A DNA stretch of 64,000 nt from Tetrahymena elliotti 4EA. Its lineage: Eukaryota; Ciliophora; Oligohymenophorea; Hymenostomatida; Tetrahymenidae. Each line of letters starts with the position of its first letter. Positions within the stretch are counted from its first letter, which is position 1. The notes under the pieces are model-generated. The model saw only the letters and a program-made list of their open reading frames with translations. It was not told the origin of the DNA and searched no databases. The stretch is from contig JH720301.1 in the NCBI GenBank assembly GCA_000231825.2, forward strand, positions 982,874-1,046,873. Reading direction: 5' to 3'. The position numbers were made by a program, and so were the translations under genes. Positions 46,167 through 61,100 of this stretch are shown in pieces.

Positions 46167-49100
46167 ATGAAGCAAAAAAAAGATCAACCAATGAATTTAA
46201 ATGGGCATTTTTAGTAAGATTAAATGTAGGAAAGTGGCTAGTTACTATCAACAGGAGAGTAGCAACCTATTTATTTTGGTGATCTTATTTGTATTAAAGT
46301 AGAAGGAATTGGAAGTCAAAAGTATATGCATTCAGAAGGATTCTATCCTTCGTGTATCAAGTGTATTAATTATGAGGATACGGGAGATAATTTAACAGAT
46401 ATAGATGGATCAATTTTTGAAATTTGTAATCCCATTTCATATTTCAGCAAGTAAAGTCTGTATTAGGATAATTAGTCAGAATCATCAAAAGATTAGAATT
46501 TTAACACTAATAAAGTACTAACTTTTGCTTCAGGAGGAAATAATGTCTCCATGATAAATATAAAGGGTAATTCAGACAATCAAGATATCTAAAATAGGTT
46601 TTATTCACAATAGTAGTTAGAAAAATTTCCTTTTAACAGAGCAGAAGCTGGTGATTCTTTAACTCAAAGTGAATTAAATTAATAAAGAGATTAGAGATTA
46701 AGATTGAATCAAGTAAATGCTTAAAATGATGAATATTTATCTTTGCATTCTTAGAGAGATGAAAACAGCAATGATTAATCATATTTAAATGTTGGGGAAG
46801 AACATTATGAGGATTAAATGATTCTATGCTTTAATTAAAATTTTATTCTTAGGCATAAAAGATCTAATAAATTTTTATACTTAGTAGAAGAAGATTTAGA
46901 ATACTATTCCCTAATTCTTAGTTCAACACCTTCTTTGTTTAAGATATCTCCTTCATTTAAGAGCTAAATAGTTCAAACAAAGACTGTTTATTATAATTCC
47001 TTTATATATATTCAAGCAGTTCCTTTTGCTACTGCAAGCAATAAAGATATTTATTTAGTTATTGATGAGGCTTAACAATACGTTAATTCTTCAAACTATA
47101 TTGCACCTGGAGGAGGTTCCTTTGTTAGTCCTAAATTTACTGACTATACATGCTTTTTTGGGGATTTCTTTTTTTCTCCAAACTAAAAGACATGCTTACA
47201 CATTGAACCTTATAGATAGTATTCAAGCTAATTACAAAAAAATAAAGGTATATTAAAAGGATTAGAATAATCATATTTAAGGTATGGTGATGTTATCAAG
47301 ATATTTCATATTGAAACTGAGTAATATTTCTAATATGAAGATAATCAACTTGTGAAATTCAAATCTTCAGAGATGAATGAAGATAGTAATATTGTCTAAG
47401 AAACAGATGACGAAGATGATTAAGAAAATAGTTAAAAGGATTAAAGGATAAGCTCTGCAAGATTTAATTTAGATTAAAAGATATAAAACAATGACAAAAT
47501 ATAAATTAATTAAGGTAAAAAAAAACCAGATGAAGTAATCTTATGCAAACCTACTGATGAAAATAATTTTAATTCTTCCAATACTCTTTGGAAAATTATT
47601 AATCCTTTGAATCCTCTTGATGGAGGTTTCATCAGATGGGAGGATAGAGTTGTTTTAAAGTGTTTAAATAAGAATGTTTTTCTTCATATCAAAGAATAAG
47701 GTTTTGGAAAGAGAAAACAGAGATAGATAAAGTTAAAATCATCTATTGATGAGGAATCTAAATGTTATTTCCATTTTTGCTAAGAGTATACTCATGTAGA
47801 GTTATAGGGAGAAGAAGGTTATATAACTAACAACTTAGACCATTTTAACTAAATCAAAATAAATTCACTTTTCAGGATAGTGCATAGTGAAACTAATTTA
47901 ACTCTTTCAGCTAAACTTTCAAATGAAGTTGAACTGTTTGATTAAGGAGTTCAATAAGAATAAGAATTATAATAACAACAACAACAAAAACAACCAGAGT
48001 CTCCTAAAAGGAATTAAGTTTTTAACTCTATGACATAGAGCATTGTAGACTCAAATATTTTGCCAAAAATGCAGCTAAATGCAATTAAAAAACAAAGCTC
48101 TGAAAATAAAAAAACTGAAGTTTCTACTCAAGATAATGAAAAAATAAATCAAAACAAAATTGTTCTCAAGGAGGTAAATTAAAAATTTTTAAAAATATTA
48201 AATTTAATTAAATTATAAATAGAATTTTTGTGAAGGAGATGTACTAAGATTTTAGTAAGTTGATGAATTTGAATTGATTTAAAGCAATTATCTAACAAGC
48301 ACTTTTGAATTAATTTCATCAGCTATTCCTCTTATCAAATACTATGCACTCATTAGTGACAAAAAAGATGAGGCTTCACAGAAAAACATATTTTAATTCA
48401 CTAACCCTTACTTTGTTGAATTCACTAATTTATTGACTTTATCGATTTAACATTAAATAAAATATCTTTTAGATATTGATTTTAGTTCAGATGTCACATT
48501 TGATAACACAATCTTTAAAAAATATAAGGTAATCTAACATATTTCTATTAACAAATATGCATAAATAATTAATTTTACTTAAGCCAAACAGTGAAAAATA
48601 GAACCTATCAAGCAAAAGAGGTATACTAGAATATTCTGTTAATTTATTGAAGGCAATGTGGGGGTATTAATCAGACAAGAAAATTTCAGAAATCCTCCAA
48701 GCTATGAAAAAGAATGAAGATGAATTGAAGGAGACTGCTAAAAAAACATAGTAATAGTCTTTTATTTCAGTGGCTAGTGGAAGAAGAGGAACTCAAATAA
48801 AACAATTTAAATCTAAAATAGATCAAAAAGATGAATAAATTTAGCTCTATGAAACATTTAAAAAGCTTTCTAGACTTATATACTTTTTGATAATCACTCT
48901 TTGCAAGAATAACAGTGGAAATTCTATCAACTCATTTAACTATTTCACATTTTTCAAGTAAACAATAAAAAACTTTTAAATTAAATTTTATTTTTTAACT
49001 TTTTCATTTAGAAACCATGTTGGTTATTCTGTAGGGGCCACAAATGCTATTATTTCGATCTTAAAAAATAACGAAAAGCTATTAAATATGATTCGCATTA

Positions 49101-52100
49101 AAAATTATCAGACCCTCTCTGAAGTGAAAGATACAATTTCAAGAACACTAAAAAAGCTAAATTTGAAATAATTTTAAAAAAGTGGTTAAAACAAATTACT
49201 TTCTGTAAGTTGGAAATCATAAAAAGGAAAAGAAAACAAAGAACAAGAAAATTAAGTTTAGCAAGCTAATAAAAAGAAGAATACTTTAGTCAACGTTTTT
49301 TTCAAGAAATATGAATCTGTTTTCTAAAATACAGAAAGTTATTGGGCAAATTTCATGGATGTTATGAACATAATGTGTATTTGTAAAGGTGAAGCTTTAA
49401 ATATAAACTAACTTATTATTGGTTAGGAATTATTAGCAAATGAAGATCCTGTTACTTTTAAGAATTTATAGAAAATGATTATTTAAATTGAGTGCAAAGA
49501 TAAGAACATTTATGTCAAAATCTATAAAGTAAATAAATACATTTTATTTGAATTTATCTCAAAACTTATTTTGTATGGCAAAATAGAAAACTTACGAACT
49601 CAAGGAGTTTTTAGATAGAGAATAGAGCTATTTCGAATAAAGTAAAGTTCCATCAAATGAATATGATTTCCTTGTAAAATAATTAGGACTTTATGCTAAT
49701 TTATGTATGGGAAGAAATTATCAAAACAAGGTAAATAAATTATTATCTAATTATCATATATTTTTATGATTTTAAAATTTATAATAATAAAGTTGCTTTT
49801 GTAAGGCTAAATAACTGCATAGGCTCTAACTCATTACATAACAAATTAAGAAATAAAAACTGAACTAAGAGCTATATTGCTTAACTTATTGATTAATCTT
49901 CATTTCGATAGCTGTCCTAGACACAAAATTCAAAGACCTTGCTTCACAAAAACTTTAAATACAATAAAACATAATTAAATTGTAGAGTATAAAAAACATG
50001 AGAGTTTAAATTCAAATAAAAATATTTCCTACAACAAAAATGTAAATACAGATTAAATTTCATAGAATAGTTAAAATTAAAGCATAGAGCTATCTCAGCA
50101 ATCAGATTTTGAAGATTAAGGTTCTTAAAAAATATCTAATAGAAACTAAAGATTTTAGAGCGATGTTCATTAAGGGTAGAATACAAGTCGTGAAGGAAAA
50201 TAAGATTTGTATCTGAATCTTTTAGGAAATAGAAAAAGATTTTAATCTTAGAAAGTTAATAATCAAAATTCTAAAGTAGAAGAAGAAGAAGATGATGAAG
50301 GCAAAGGAGTTAATAGCCCAGGTTTAAAAAATAAAAATTTAAATGACTTAAGAAAAAACATAAAGCCATAATTTAAATCACTTTTCAATAGCTATGAGGA
50401 TAATTCAGCTATTCAAAATGAATTTTCTTTGAATAATTTTATCTAAAAAGATTCTATGACTAACTAATAAGAAATGAAACAGTTTGTAGTAAATTACTTA
50501 AGGTATTAAATTTATAATGGATAAGGATAAATTAAGAGTGATATGCTTAGTTATTATGTAGTTAAACTAGCTAGGATGATGATTATCTTTGACTACTTTG
50601 AAAGAGAAGAAGAAGAATTTTTCCAAATTATTCAATCCTTATTATTTTTACTCTAAACTTAAACAAAGGCTACTATACTCGAAAAGCTTAGAAATGTTTA
50701 CATTAAAAATAAAGAACATAAGAAAGCACTCCATGAACAAGAGAAGTGGAAACTAATGATTATTCAAGAAGTTCTCTCCACCCTTTAGTTTTATTAATCA
50801 ATATAAATTGATAGTAGTCTCAGACAAATGATAGAATTTATTACTTTAGTATTCTAAAAGTTTTAACGACCTTCTGATTGCACCAGCAAAATGGATTTTG
50901 ATCTCTATGTGAAAAATATGATAGAAACTAGATTATCTAGCTATTTACCTAAATTATAAAATGTGCAACCAATTACAAATAATAACTAAAGTTAATAAAT
51001 TCCTTCACAAATTATTTAAATCCAAGACAGAAGCAAAAGTGTCATGAATTACAATGATAGCCCTTAGTATTATCTAAAAATGCTAAATTAAATGAGTAAA
51101 ATTAAAGATTAATCTTAAAAAGATATTGAAGTGTTATCTAAATATATTAACTTTGATGATATGCTCAGGAATAACACCTTTTTCAATATAATTCTATAAA
51201 ATTTTGTGAGCTTAGGGTCTTCTAATATAGAGACTAGTCATTTGATTTTGAAGAATCTATTTTCTAATTTTTCTTAGAGAAAAAATATAATTAGATAGTT
51301 GAAAAAGCTTTAAATTGTTTTGAATGAAAAAGAATATGATGTCTTTAAGTATCTTAAAGTTTTAAATATCAAGACATAATTCATATCAGAAATGTAAGAA
51401 TTATGGTTTATGAATGATACTAAATCAATCATTTCTTAGAAAACAGCCTTTGTTGAGGTAATTTATATTAAATTTTAAAACTTTTAATCGTTTTATTCAA
51501 TAAAAACAATAGATAAATATTTTGATGTAGTAAGTAAACTTATCCTTTTTCTAAGAAGTATAATATAATGAAAAAGAAATGTGCTTGGTATCTAAGAAAA
51601 CATTAAGTTAACTCATAAAAGAGGATTAAATTTACTTTAGCAGGTAATAAATGCTAAGAAATCTAAAAATGCATAAAAAAATTTTAAGTATTATCAGAGA
51701 AGGTAACCTAATGTTATAAGATAATAGTTCTACTGATAAAGATCCAGTCAAGCAGCAAAAGTAGCAAGGAGATTAATATCTGGTTAATTAATTATATGAA
51801 AATTGCTATAATTTCTTATATTTATTTGTTAAAGGAAATAAATACAATTAGAAAATCATTTTCAAATACTTTGAGTTATTTCTCTAAAATGTAGGGTAAA
51901 ATGATAGTGGATAATACAGATTACTAAGAGAAATCATCAAGGATAATAAAAAAATATGCAATAGCTTGACACCTGAGTAGATTCAAAAGTACATCAGACA
52001 AATTTACAAAAATGGACTTAATAATAATCTAGAAATTATTAAATTTTTTGAGTTCTTAATTTATGATTACGATGAGCCAGCATATCAAAATATTGATAAA

Positions 52101-55100
52101 CTTGTTAAATGTTTACTTGAAAGTGAGGAATTCACTAATTTCTTTGGACTAAATTTAATAACTTAAAATACAAATTTAAGCTAATCACCTTTCAAAAAAA
52201 CTTAATCTGAAAATTTTTAAGATTTTAATGGTTAAAAAACTCTTATAACTATTTAACAAGAAAATTCTATTTAGCAAAGCATTGTTAACAAGCAATAAGG
52301 TTTCTCATAATCTAACATTTAAGTACAATCATTACCTGGATAGTATGAATTTAACATAACTTAGGAAGTTATAGACTTACTCTCTGATAGCAATGCCCTT
52401 AATTTAAATTATAAATATAAACTTGATGATATACCTTTTATATATTGCTAAAAGAGTATTGAAATAGCTAATTCAATTCTAAAGTATAGTCTTAACCCTA
52501 CAAAAATTAGGTACATTTTCAATAAATTAATTAATATTAACTACATCTATAAATTGCTATCTTTGGATGATATATTCGATAAGGTTACTGACTAATCAAT
52601 ACTCTTTTCTCATTTTAAAATTACTTTGATGGAATTTGTAAAGCAAGTTTGGTTGTCTAATGAAAAAAATTCTGCTAAATTGAATAAGAATTAATTTTTA
52701 ATTTCATTTTTGAAAAAAGAAACAAGAAAACTCAGTTTTATAAAGGATACTCTGCTTATTTGTTACAGAGAAGCTATGAGTGCTAGAAATGGTAAAGAAA
52801 AATGTTTGTATCTTTAAAATGCGTAAAAACACAGTTCTTTCTTACAGACTGATTCAAGAAGCAATAGCTTTTAAAATAAGGATATAATACGTCCTTCTAA
52901 TTCTTTAATAGTAGAAGGCTAAGATAACTTAGAATAAAAAAATAATAATGAATAACAAATACCAGATAAAAAAGAATAAAAAGAAGAAATAGAGAAACCA
53001 GAAAATAAAAATGAAGATTAAGCTTAAGAAAAGGGTATTATTAGAACTTTTCACAGGACTAGTTAAATGAAATTTAATATAAATAATGCTGGCGATAACA
53101 ATTCAGAGGATGAAGGAAGATCAAACTCAATAATATTTTCTTCTTAATCAACTCAAAAGTTCACTGAATAATATAATAAAGCAGATAAAAAAGGGGGTTA
53201 AGAAATTCAAGCTATAAATGAAGAAAGAAAAGAAAGTGAAATATGTTATGATGATCCTTACTTATCTTTGATAGAAGAAATAAGTATGTAAGTACAAACA
53301 GATTACATTAGATATCTATTTTAGTATTTAATTCCATTTGTCATGGATACCTTTAAATGTTTCTTGGGATATGACTCATAATAAGCAAATGTAAATAATA
53401 GATCTGATTATGAAGCATTTGCCTCTTTTGCCAAAGAATTTGCTACTTTTTGTGAATTTGAAATCAATGAAGAAATTTACAAAAAGTGTAAAGAAATGTA
53501 AACATTTTTTTAATTTTTAATTTAATTTTAAAAATTATTTTCTATTATTTGAAAAAAGGATATTACCTGTCTTAATTGAATTTAAAGAGATATTCAAAAT
53601 AAATATCGACTTTTAGTTTGATTGTAAATAAGAAATTCAAAGATATTAAAAGGAGAGAAACTAGAAAAAGCTAAATTAATTTGAGAAGTAAACCAAATTA
53701 GAGTTCAGGTCTCGTATAATTTAAGACAGTAGAATATAAGGTATCATACAGCCTTTGGATGGGCAATTTATTGATTAAGGAGAAGAATAGAGATTAAGAT
53801 AAGAGGTTGCTAATATCATTTTACATTTATTAAGTTCTGATTTTGTAAATAAAAAACTAATCATCGAAGAAAGAACTCATTTAGTGAATGCTTTGAGAGA
53901 TAGTCATAGATCTAATAATCTTTCTTTGCAAAATTTTTTGAAAAAATTGGTTAACTTCGTTAAAAATGCAGTAGATAATATAGAAAATGATGATAGTATA
54001 ATATCAACAGAAGATGATGTCTTACACGATACTATTTAATTATTATGTGATATTTTAGATAGCTGTACAACTAGTGAAGAATTAATTTATATGTAGAATT
54101 TCTTAAATTAAAATGGAATAATTAAAGCAATGGTTTAGTACTTTAGTTAAAAAATTGAAATTGGTAAATTATTTAAGAGCTTTATTAGCCTAGGTATCAG
54201 AATGATCCAAGGTATTAATTGTGCTAATTTTGCTATTTAAGAGAGTTTTTATCAATAAATGACATCTGAGCCAAATATAGAAAACTTTTTAGCCAAGATT
54301 GTTGAGATTATCAGATAAGAAATACACTTTTAAGCCTTCGAAAATCTTAGTATTTCTTAAAAGATTGAAGCTGAATGCAAATCATTGAAATTCTCATATA
54401 ACAAACACAGAAAGTTTTCAATTTAAAAGATATTAAGATTCTTGCAACTATTAATAGCCAATTGTTACACTAAAATGTAGAGATACTTATTGAATTAGTA
54501 TAAATCAAAAACAAATCACAACATATTAAACCATATTGTAGATCTAGTTGAAGCGTATTCATTACAAAATAAATTTATTTCATTTAACATTTACTTATTA
54601 TAAAATAAAGGTATATGGGAGGAAGAAGCTTTTCTTAGTCTAAGTTTAAAGATGGGGTTTCTTACTACACAGATGCAATAACTTGTGATAAAGCTGTTAT
54701 GGCTTTAGAAACTCTTATCCTCCTAATATAAGGACCTTGTTTGGAAAACCAAATAGAATTAGCAGAAAGCAAATTTCTAGAAATTGCTACTTATATTCTT
54801 AAACTTAATGATAGCTATGAGCAGTTTACCAAAGCTTATAAATAGTAAAATTCAAATGAGATTCTTCTTAATTAGGAATAGAGTATCATTTAGATTATCA
54901 ATTAAAGCACATAAGAAGTGGGGGCCATTTAAAATAACATTTCCCTATTTAAGTAAAAACTTACAGAAAGATAAAAATATCTTATTCAAAGTGCTTATGA
55001 ATTCTGTCCATTATATTCTTAACAATTATCGTAAATATTCAGAGAAGATCATCCTTCAAATTATGGGTAAACAAACATTTTTTAATTATTTTAAATTATT

Positions 55101-57653
55101 GATTTCTTGCATGTTTAAAAATGAATAGAGTTTGGATGTTATCGATGATTAAAAATAAATGTATCAGTTGCCTTGAATCTCTGATGGATGGTGAAAATAA
55201 AATTATTACAAGAAGAATTATGTCTGATATACCTCCTAATCTTCTAAAAGCTAACTTAGCTTGGATCTATGAGAAATACGAGGTATTTTTTTTATGTTTT
55301 AAAAGTAATAATTAAGTTTTATTTCTTTTTTTTAGATTCTTTATGGTGAAGATTAGTATTACGATTTTGATCTATTTTAGATTAAAGATGTTAAAACTGT
55401 TAGCGGCATACTAGATAAGACATCGAACAAAGAATAAAAGCTAAAAGAAAGTTTAAAGAATTCTTTCATTATTGATAGTGGATTTAAAATATTTAGGATA
55501 CTACGTTTTGTTTTAAATTAGGCTGGTAACAATGAAATAGAAAATATTTATAACGATGTTTAGAAAAGAGAGGCATTAGTTCTTTAAATACAATCAAAGA
55601 AAACTATTTTTTCATAATTATAGAATTTACTATTAGATTTTGCCAAATTCTTTACTAAACTGTATAATTTAATATTCAGAAGAAAAGTTCTCTCAAATAA
55701 AATGAATTCTGAGAAAATGAACACAAGTATTGAAAAACTTAAATAAAAATCTATTGAATTCTTTTCAAAGTACACAGGCTAGATTGAAATAGTTCAAGAT
55801 GATAAATTAAGTAGAATATCCTTTCCTAAATATCCTCACTGCTTTAGCTTAACAAATGCCCTAAAATCTAAGCTAACTAGGCATTTAGATTTCTACTCTC
55901 CTCATACAAAAGTGGAATCTATTGTTAAATACTCTGATACTTTGATAGAACGTCTTAAATTTGAACATATATTCAAAGCTAAGCTAGAAAAAAATATATC
56001 CATTGCTATTCTTTCAAATAATCTAGATTTATGGAAAAATTTATCTTATTTTCTTTGTATTGCTTAAAATGTCTATATTCTCGTTACGCTAAAACATGAA
56101 CCAGGAGACGAAGATATCTATTTCAAGTATATTGGCAATGGCTACAATATCTAATTATTCCTTCAACTTTCTCAGATGGTTTTAGCATCACTAGTCCTCT
56201 TCTTTTTCCTTCTTAAAAAAGTTCCTTTAATCAACAAAAAGAGTATAGAACACATTTAAAAAATTGATCATTAAAAGTTATCAATTAATGAACATACTCT
56301 CCATTAAAATGCTGTTCGAACAAATTATAAAACAGTAAATTATTTAATTTTTATATCCATAATCTTATAAATTTTATTTTAAAGAAATTTAGGAACTTGA
56401 GGATAAGGCTATTTTATTTGTTTAAAGATATTGAGTTGCTTTACTTTTCTATTTACTTTACATTAGCTTTACTTGGTCTTTTTAATGAGCTTTTCCTTGC
56501 ACTACTACTGTTTGATGTTTTTTGGAGATTCCCAATGCTTAGGAGTGTTATTCATGCTGTATGGAGACCTCGTAAGTCTATTCTTTTAACCATGTTCTTA
56601 TTCTTGATATGCACTTATATGTTTAGTTTGACAGCTTATTTCTTCTTTGTTGATAGATTTGATACTCTTTGTGATAATTTATTGACTTGCTACAGTGTTA
56701 TTTTTGATTATATGTATAAGAATGATGGTGGTATTTCTTCTTTCTTTGCACCTAATGGACCTGATGATTTCAAGTAATATTATGGTTCCAATTATAGTTT
56801 GGACTGGCTCAGTTTATGGAATTTCCTTTACTTTTTTATTATCATTACACTCTTATTTAGTATTGTTACTGGTATTATTATTGATACATTTGGACTTTTA
56901 AGAGATGAAGAAGATGAAAAAAAGAGGAATAAAAAGGATTCTTGCTTAATATGTAGTATAGACCGTGCAATCATTGATAAAGTTTCTCCTCATAACTAAG
57001 GATTTTAGCATCATATTGATGTCGAACATAACATTTGGAGTTATCTATTCTACATTTCATATTTAAAAGAAAAGAATCGTAACTATATGCTAGGAGCAGA
57101 ATCAGAAATTTACTAAAAAGTTAAAATTAAAGATATCTCTTGGTTCCCCCTCAACAGATCATTATCTATCATATAAAATTAAGAAACTAATGAAGAAATT
57201 GATATTATCAATTAAAAAATAACTAATTTGGAATCAAAATTAAGTTTGATTTTACAAGAAATATTAAAAAACACTAAAGTAAGCAATTAGAGAATTCTAA
57301 AAATGGAATAATAACAAGAATTGAAGTAGGTTAGTCTCTTCTAAAATATATCTGATAGTAGTTCTATGCTTTATAGTACAAAAATGCATCAGAGCACTTC
57401 TAAGAAAATGCCTTAATCTATGAGAACTCCTAAAAGATCTTAATCAATGTGGGTCCCATAAAAATAGTAAACTGCTGAAATAATTGAAGAAGAAGATTAA
57501 AAAAAGCAATTAAACACCAGTTTGATATCTAGTAAATCAATTGATACAAGTTAAGAAATAAAAGAAAAACCTCCTGTAAGACAAAATACAAGCTAAGCAG
57601 CAATGAAATTAACTAATTTAATGAATAGGTGTGAAAGCGAAGACGAATAATGA
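46167..57653 (+). CDS. Inositol-trisphosphate-receptor-type Ca2+ release channel
   Basis: An 11.5-kb gene of many exons encoding roughly 3500 residues; introns I could see include about 48173-48220, 48529-48583, 48960-49014, 49528-49597 and others of similar size. The N-terminus has beta-trefoil/MIR modules as in IP3 receptors: FGDLICIKVEG, RYGDVIKIFHIETEQYFQYED, SNTLWKIINP, WEDRVVLKCLNKNVFLHI. A long helical-repeat region follows, with RIH-associated motifs near 54.4-54.8 kb (KILRFLQLLIANCYTKMQRY; LIQGPCLENQ, like the animal QGPCHENQ). The C-terminus holds the six-helix pore domain (FDVFWRFPMLRSVIHAVWRP; ILLTMFLFLICTYMFSLTAYFFF). The pore loop is NDGGISSF, the inner helix has GIIIDTFGLLRDEE, and the zinc-binding tail has CLICSIDR...HIDVEHNIW. 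Ciliates carry large families of such channels in the ER, alveolar sacs and contractile vacuole. The pore signature differs from the usual GGGVGD. An acidic and Gln-rich C-terminal tail follows. Confidence 0.94.
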
Positions 57654-58154
57654 ATTAAAAAATTAAATTAAAAAATATTTAAACTTTCCTTATAAAATTA
57701 CCTATTTTACATGTTAACAATCTTATTCCAATAAAATCATTTGCTTTCATAAATTTTTCTTAAAATTTACATTTTTGTAAAAAGAATTAATTCTAAAAAT
57801 ATTTCTCAAATTTGTATCCTAAAAAAAATAAATAGAGTTACAATTTGAAGTAAATATCAGTTGAAGATAAGGTGATTTAAGCTTTTTGAAAATAATATTT
57901 TTTAAATTAAATAATATTTGAGTAAGTAAAATAAAATTTTATAAAATGCTAAAGGTAAAATAAGATTAAAGAAAAATTTTTAGGAGTAACTAAGAAATGC
58001 TACAGCAATAAGTCAACTCCAAAGTTATTGGAAAGATTAAGTTCATAGACTAAAAATAAATTGTGATAATATCTTTTTTTATGTAATTATTTATGAAATA
58101 CATAGTTATCTTTCTGTAAAAAAACGTAAAGTATTCAAATTTACAATAAGTATC
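57654..58154. other. Spacer between convergent genes
   Basis: About 500 bases separate the 3' ends of the IP3-receptor gene (plus) and the K+ channel gene (minus). The stretch is A/T-rich and presumably contains both polyadenylation regions. Nothing else is seen. Confidence 0.55.
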
Positions 58155-61100
58155 TCACTAATAATTCTAGTTATTTTTTGAATACATACTTTTATTTCTT
58201 CCCTTAGTTTTTGAAGAATTTTAAGTTTATAGTTTTTGATGACCTTTACTTAGGAAAATAGATAATCTTAACTGTTTAATTTTTTCTTTTTTTATGATAG
58301 AGCTATCCATTCTTTATAGTAACTTATACTTTTTCTAATAAAGATTGTAATTTTTAATGACATTTTGAAAGTTATTATGAATGAAAAAAATAGAAAAGGA
58401 ATTCATTTTTTCAAAGTTATTTAATCCTAAACTTGACCAATAGTTATATAAAATTTACTAGTTGAAAAGTTGATTTTAAAAATTTAAGGGATTTGACATA
58501 TGACTTAACTGATTCACTATTTTTTATTAGGGTTCTTCTTTTTTCTCTTTTGATTTATTTTTTTCATTTTAAAATGAGTTTTATTGTTTACTTTTTTAGC
58601 TTAGAGAAGTTATGCTTGATATTTTTTTATAGTTTTTTATTGACTATGAATCATTTTTTTATTTACTTTCATTTTAACTGTTTTTATTTATTTATTCAAG
58701 CTAAGATTAATATTGAATGAGGTTGTTACTCTAACTGTTATTTACTGATACACCATTTGAATTTGGACCATAAGCAAATATAGAATTACTTTAGCTCTAC
58801 TGAGTAAAGGTGCATTACTAAGATTAATGATATTACTAAGAAGGCTATGAATTATTAGGATTTTATAGTGAATGATTATTGAGTAAGCTATTTGTAATAA
58901 TACTGTTTGTCATTAAGCTACTTTAATTTATTTGAATTTATTTTTAACTTTCTTTAATTTCTTCAAGTATAATCTTTCTGCTTGACTCTCTTAGCAGCAG
59001 CTATGTATTCAGATAAGAGGTATTTTTCTTACTTTTTATCCTACTCTCAGCCTTGTCTAATGTGGGATGATGAATATACTCAGAAAGCTAAATAATTAAA
59101 AATTTTTTTTACAAAAGTTAAAACTTTTTCAAATCTCAGATAAATTTTAAAAAGTCCTTTTTTAGAGAAAAAATTACTTATTTAGATGAAGAAGCAGCTA
59201 AGAAAGCCAGAGAATCAGATCTTCCAATCTATGAAGTTTGGGTTCTTTTGATTCTTCTCTGCTGTTATTATTGAATCGCATACTAAGATCCTTGTTTATT
59301 TAATGACATATTCATATGAGGCTTATTTGCAATGTTATTATCTTAAATGGGATTTTCTGTTATTGATTCATTATTCATTTTAGGATATAATACTTATAAT
59401 GATTTATGAGATGACAAAGTCTTTTATTTAGATTCTCTATCACTAGACTTTTGATCAAACACTATCTCCTAATTTTTAAGTATTTACAAAAGCTCATTCA
59501 AATTTTCATAAAGATTTTTTTCAATCAAAAAGTTAACAACTTCCTCTTAAACTAATTACTGAATTTAAGTTGTTTTGTCATGCTTTAGCATTTTTCTTCT
59601 GGTTTAATTGCTATTGTCCCTTTCTTAAATTGTCTCAATTTTATAATTTATCAGAATTTTGTCTTTGTTTGGTATATAATTTATATAAGGACAGTCTTTT
59701 ATTAGATGTTAAAACTACCCACAACTAAAACATTTAAAACCTAATTATTATTTTTTAATTAAACAAATTAGTATACACCTTATCAAAATATTACCTAGTC
59801 TCTTTGAAGTCTGATATAAATTTAATTTATCCTTCATCATACAGTAAGTTTCAAAATCTTTTTAATAAGACCTAGCCACAGATAAAAAATCTTATAAATT
59901 GACATAAACAACTTTCACCACATTAACTGAAGCAGCTGAGTGGTTGGAAGCTGATTAACTAAAGAATGGCTATTCTCCAAATACATCATTCTTTTCTAAT
60001 ATTTTTATCTATCTTTTTTTACCATTCATTTCTAAATAAAGTTAAACTTCACCCTTGAGTATGAAATAAAGATTTAAATTTGGGTTATCCTATTCATAGA
60101 TTATTTCTTCAGGAGAGAATTTCTTTTCTTTCAAAAAAGGAGCTAAACTTAATAAAAATTATTCACTAAAGTTAAGATTAAAAGCTTTACAGCCTTTGAG
60201 AATCTGAATATACATTTCTCTAAAGACTTCTTTCCTTAATGATTTACATAGTTCTGTCTATATTATGTTATGGACTTCCATATCTTTTTCTGTTTCTCTC
60301 TACAAGTAGGCAAAATTTTCTTTGATTTTCATGATCATATTATTTTTGATTCCTCTCTCTTTAAGATATCCACTTATCTAAGCCATTTTTAGTTTAAATT
60401 ATGATTTTTTTTTTGTTATATTTGTAACGATAGTGCCTATCTAATTTATACTATAAGCAAAAACACCACAACTAATCATAGTGATAAAAATTACAAATAC
60501 CCTTTCATAGCTAGTCTTAGGCACATAGTCACCATAACCTAAAGTTATCATAGTTATAACTGCCCAATAAATAGAAGTTATATACTATTCTTAAATACTT
60601 GCAGTTCCTGAATAAGATTTTTAATTTTATAAAATATTTAGATTATATTTGATTTCAATCAAAAGAATTAATAAATTTGAAAAGTTTTAAAAACCATAAT
60701 TAGACAAAAAAGCTATTAAATCAAATTACCTAAATTATAGAAATCTACCCATGTTTGTTATATTCCATTATTTTCTTCTATAACAGCTATTAAAAAGAAA
60801 AAGCAACCACAGCAATGAGCTATAAACAGAACATAAAATATTAAGTTTGAAAGATCAACTAGACTTGAATATTTATATCTTAAGTTTACTCTCTCTTCAA
60901 AATTTCTTAATATGGATTTGAAACGAAATAATTTAATAAAAATAAAATAGTTGATATACTATATCTATAGAAAAGAGTTTATTAAGAAAATTGTTGCTAC
61001 CACTAAATCTATCAAAAATTTGCCTATTTTTATATGATTGAATATTTGGTTTAAAATTTAATAATTATTTTATAAAATTTTCAAATTAAAACTCTACCTT

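Noticed and set aside
54784..55315. Apparent separate small genes in the standard code
   Set aside because: They are pieces of exons of the IP3-receptor gene, in frame with conserved RIH-associated sequence once TAA and TAG are read as Gln.
58493..58720. Plus-strand frame rich in Phe, Leu and Ile
   Set aside because: It is antisense to the Gln/Ser/Asn-rich tail of the K+ channel, which is conserved in the tandem paralogue.
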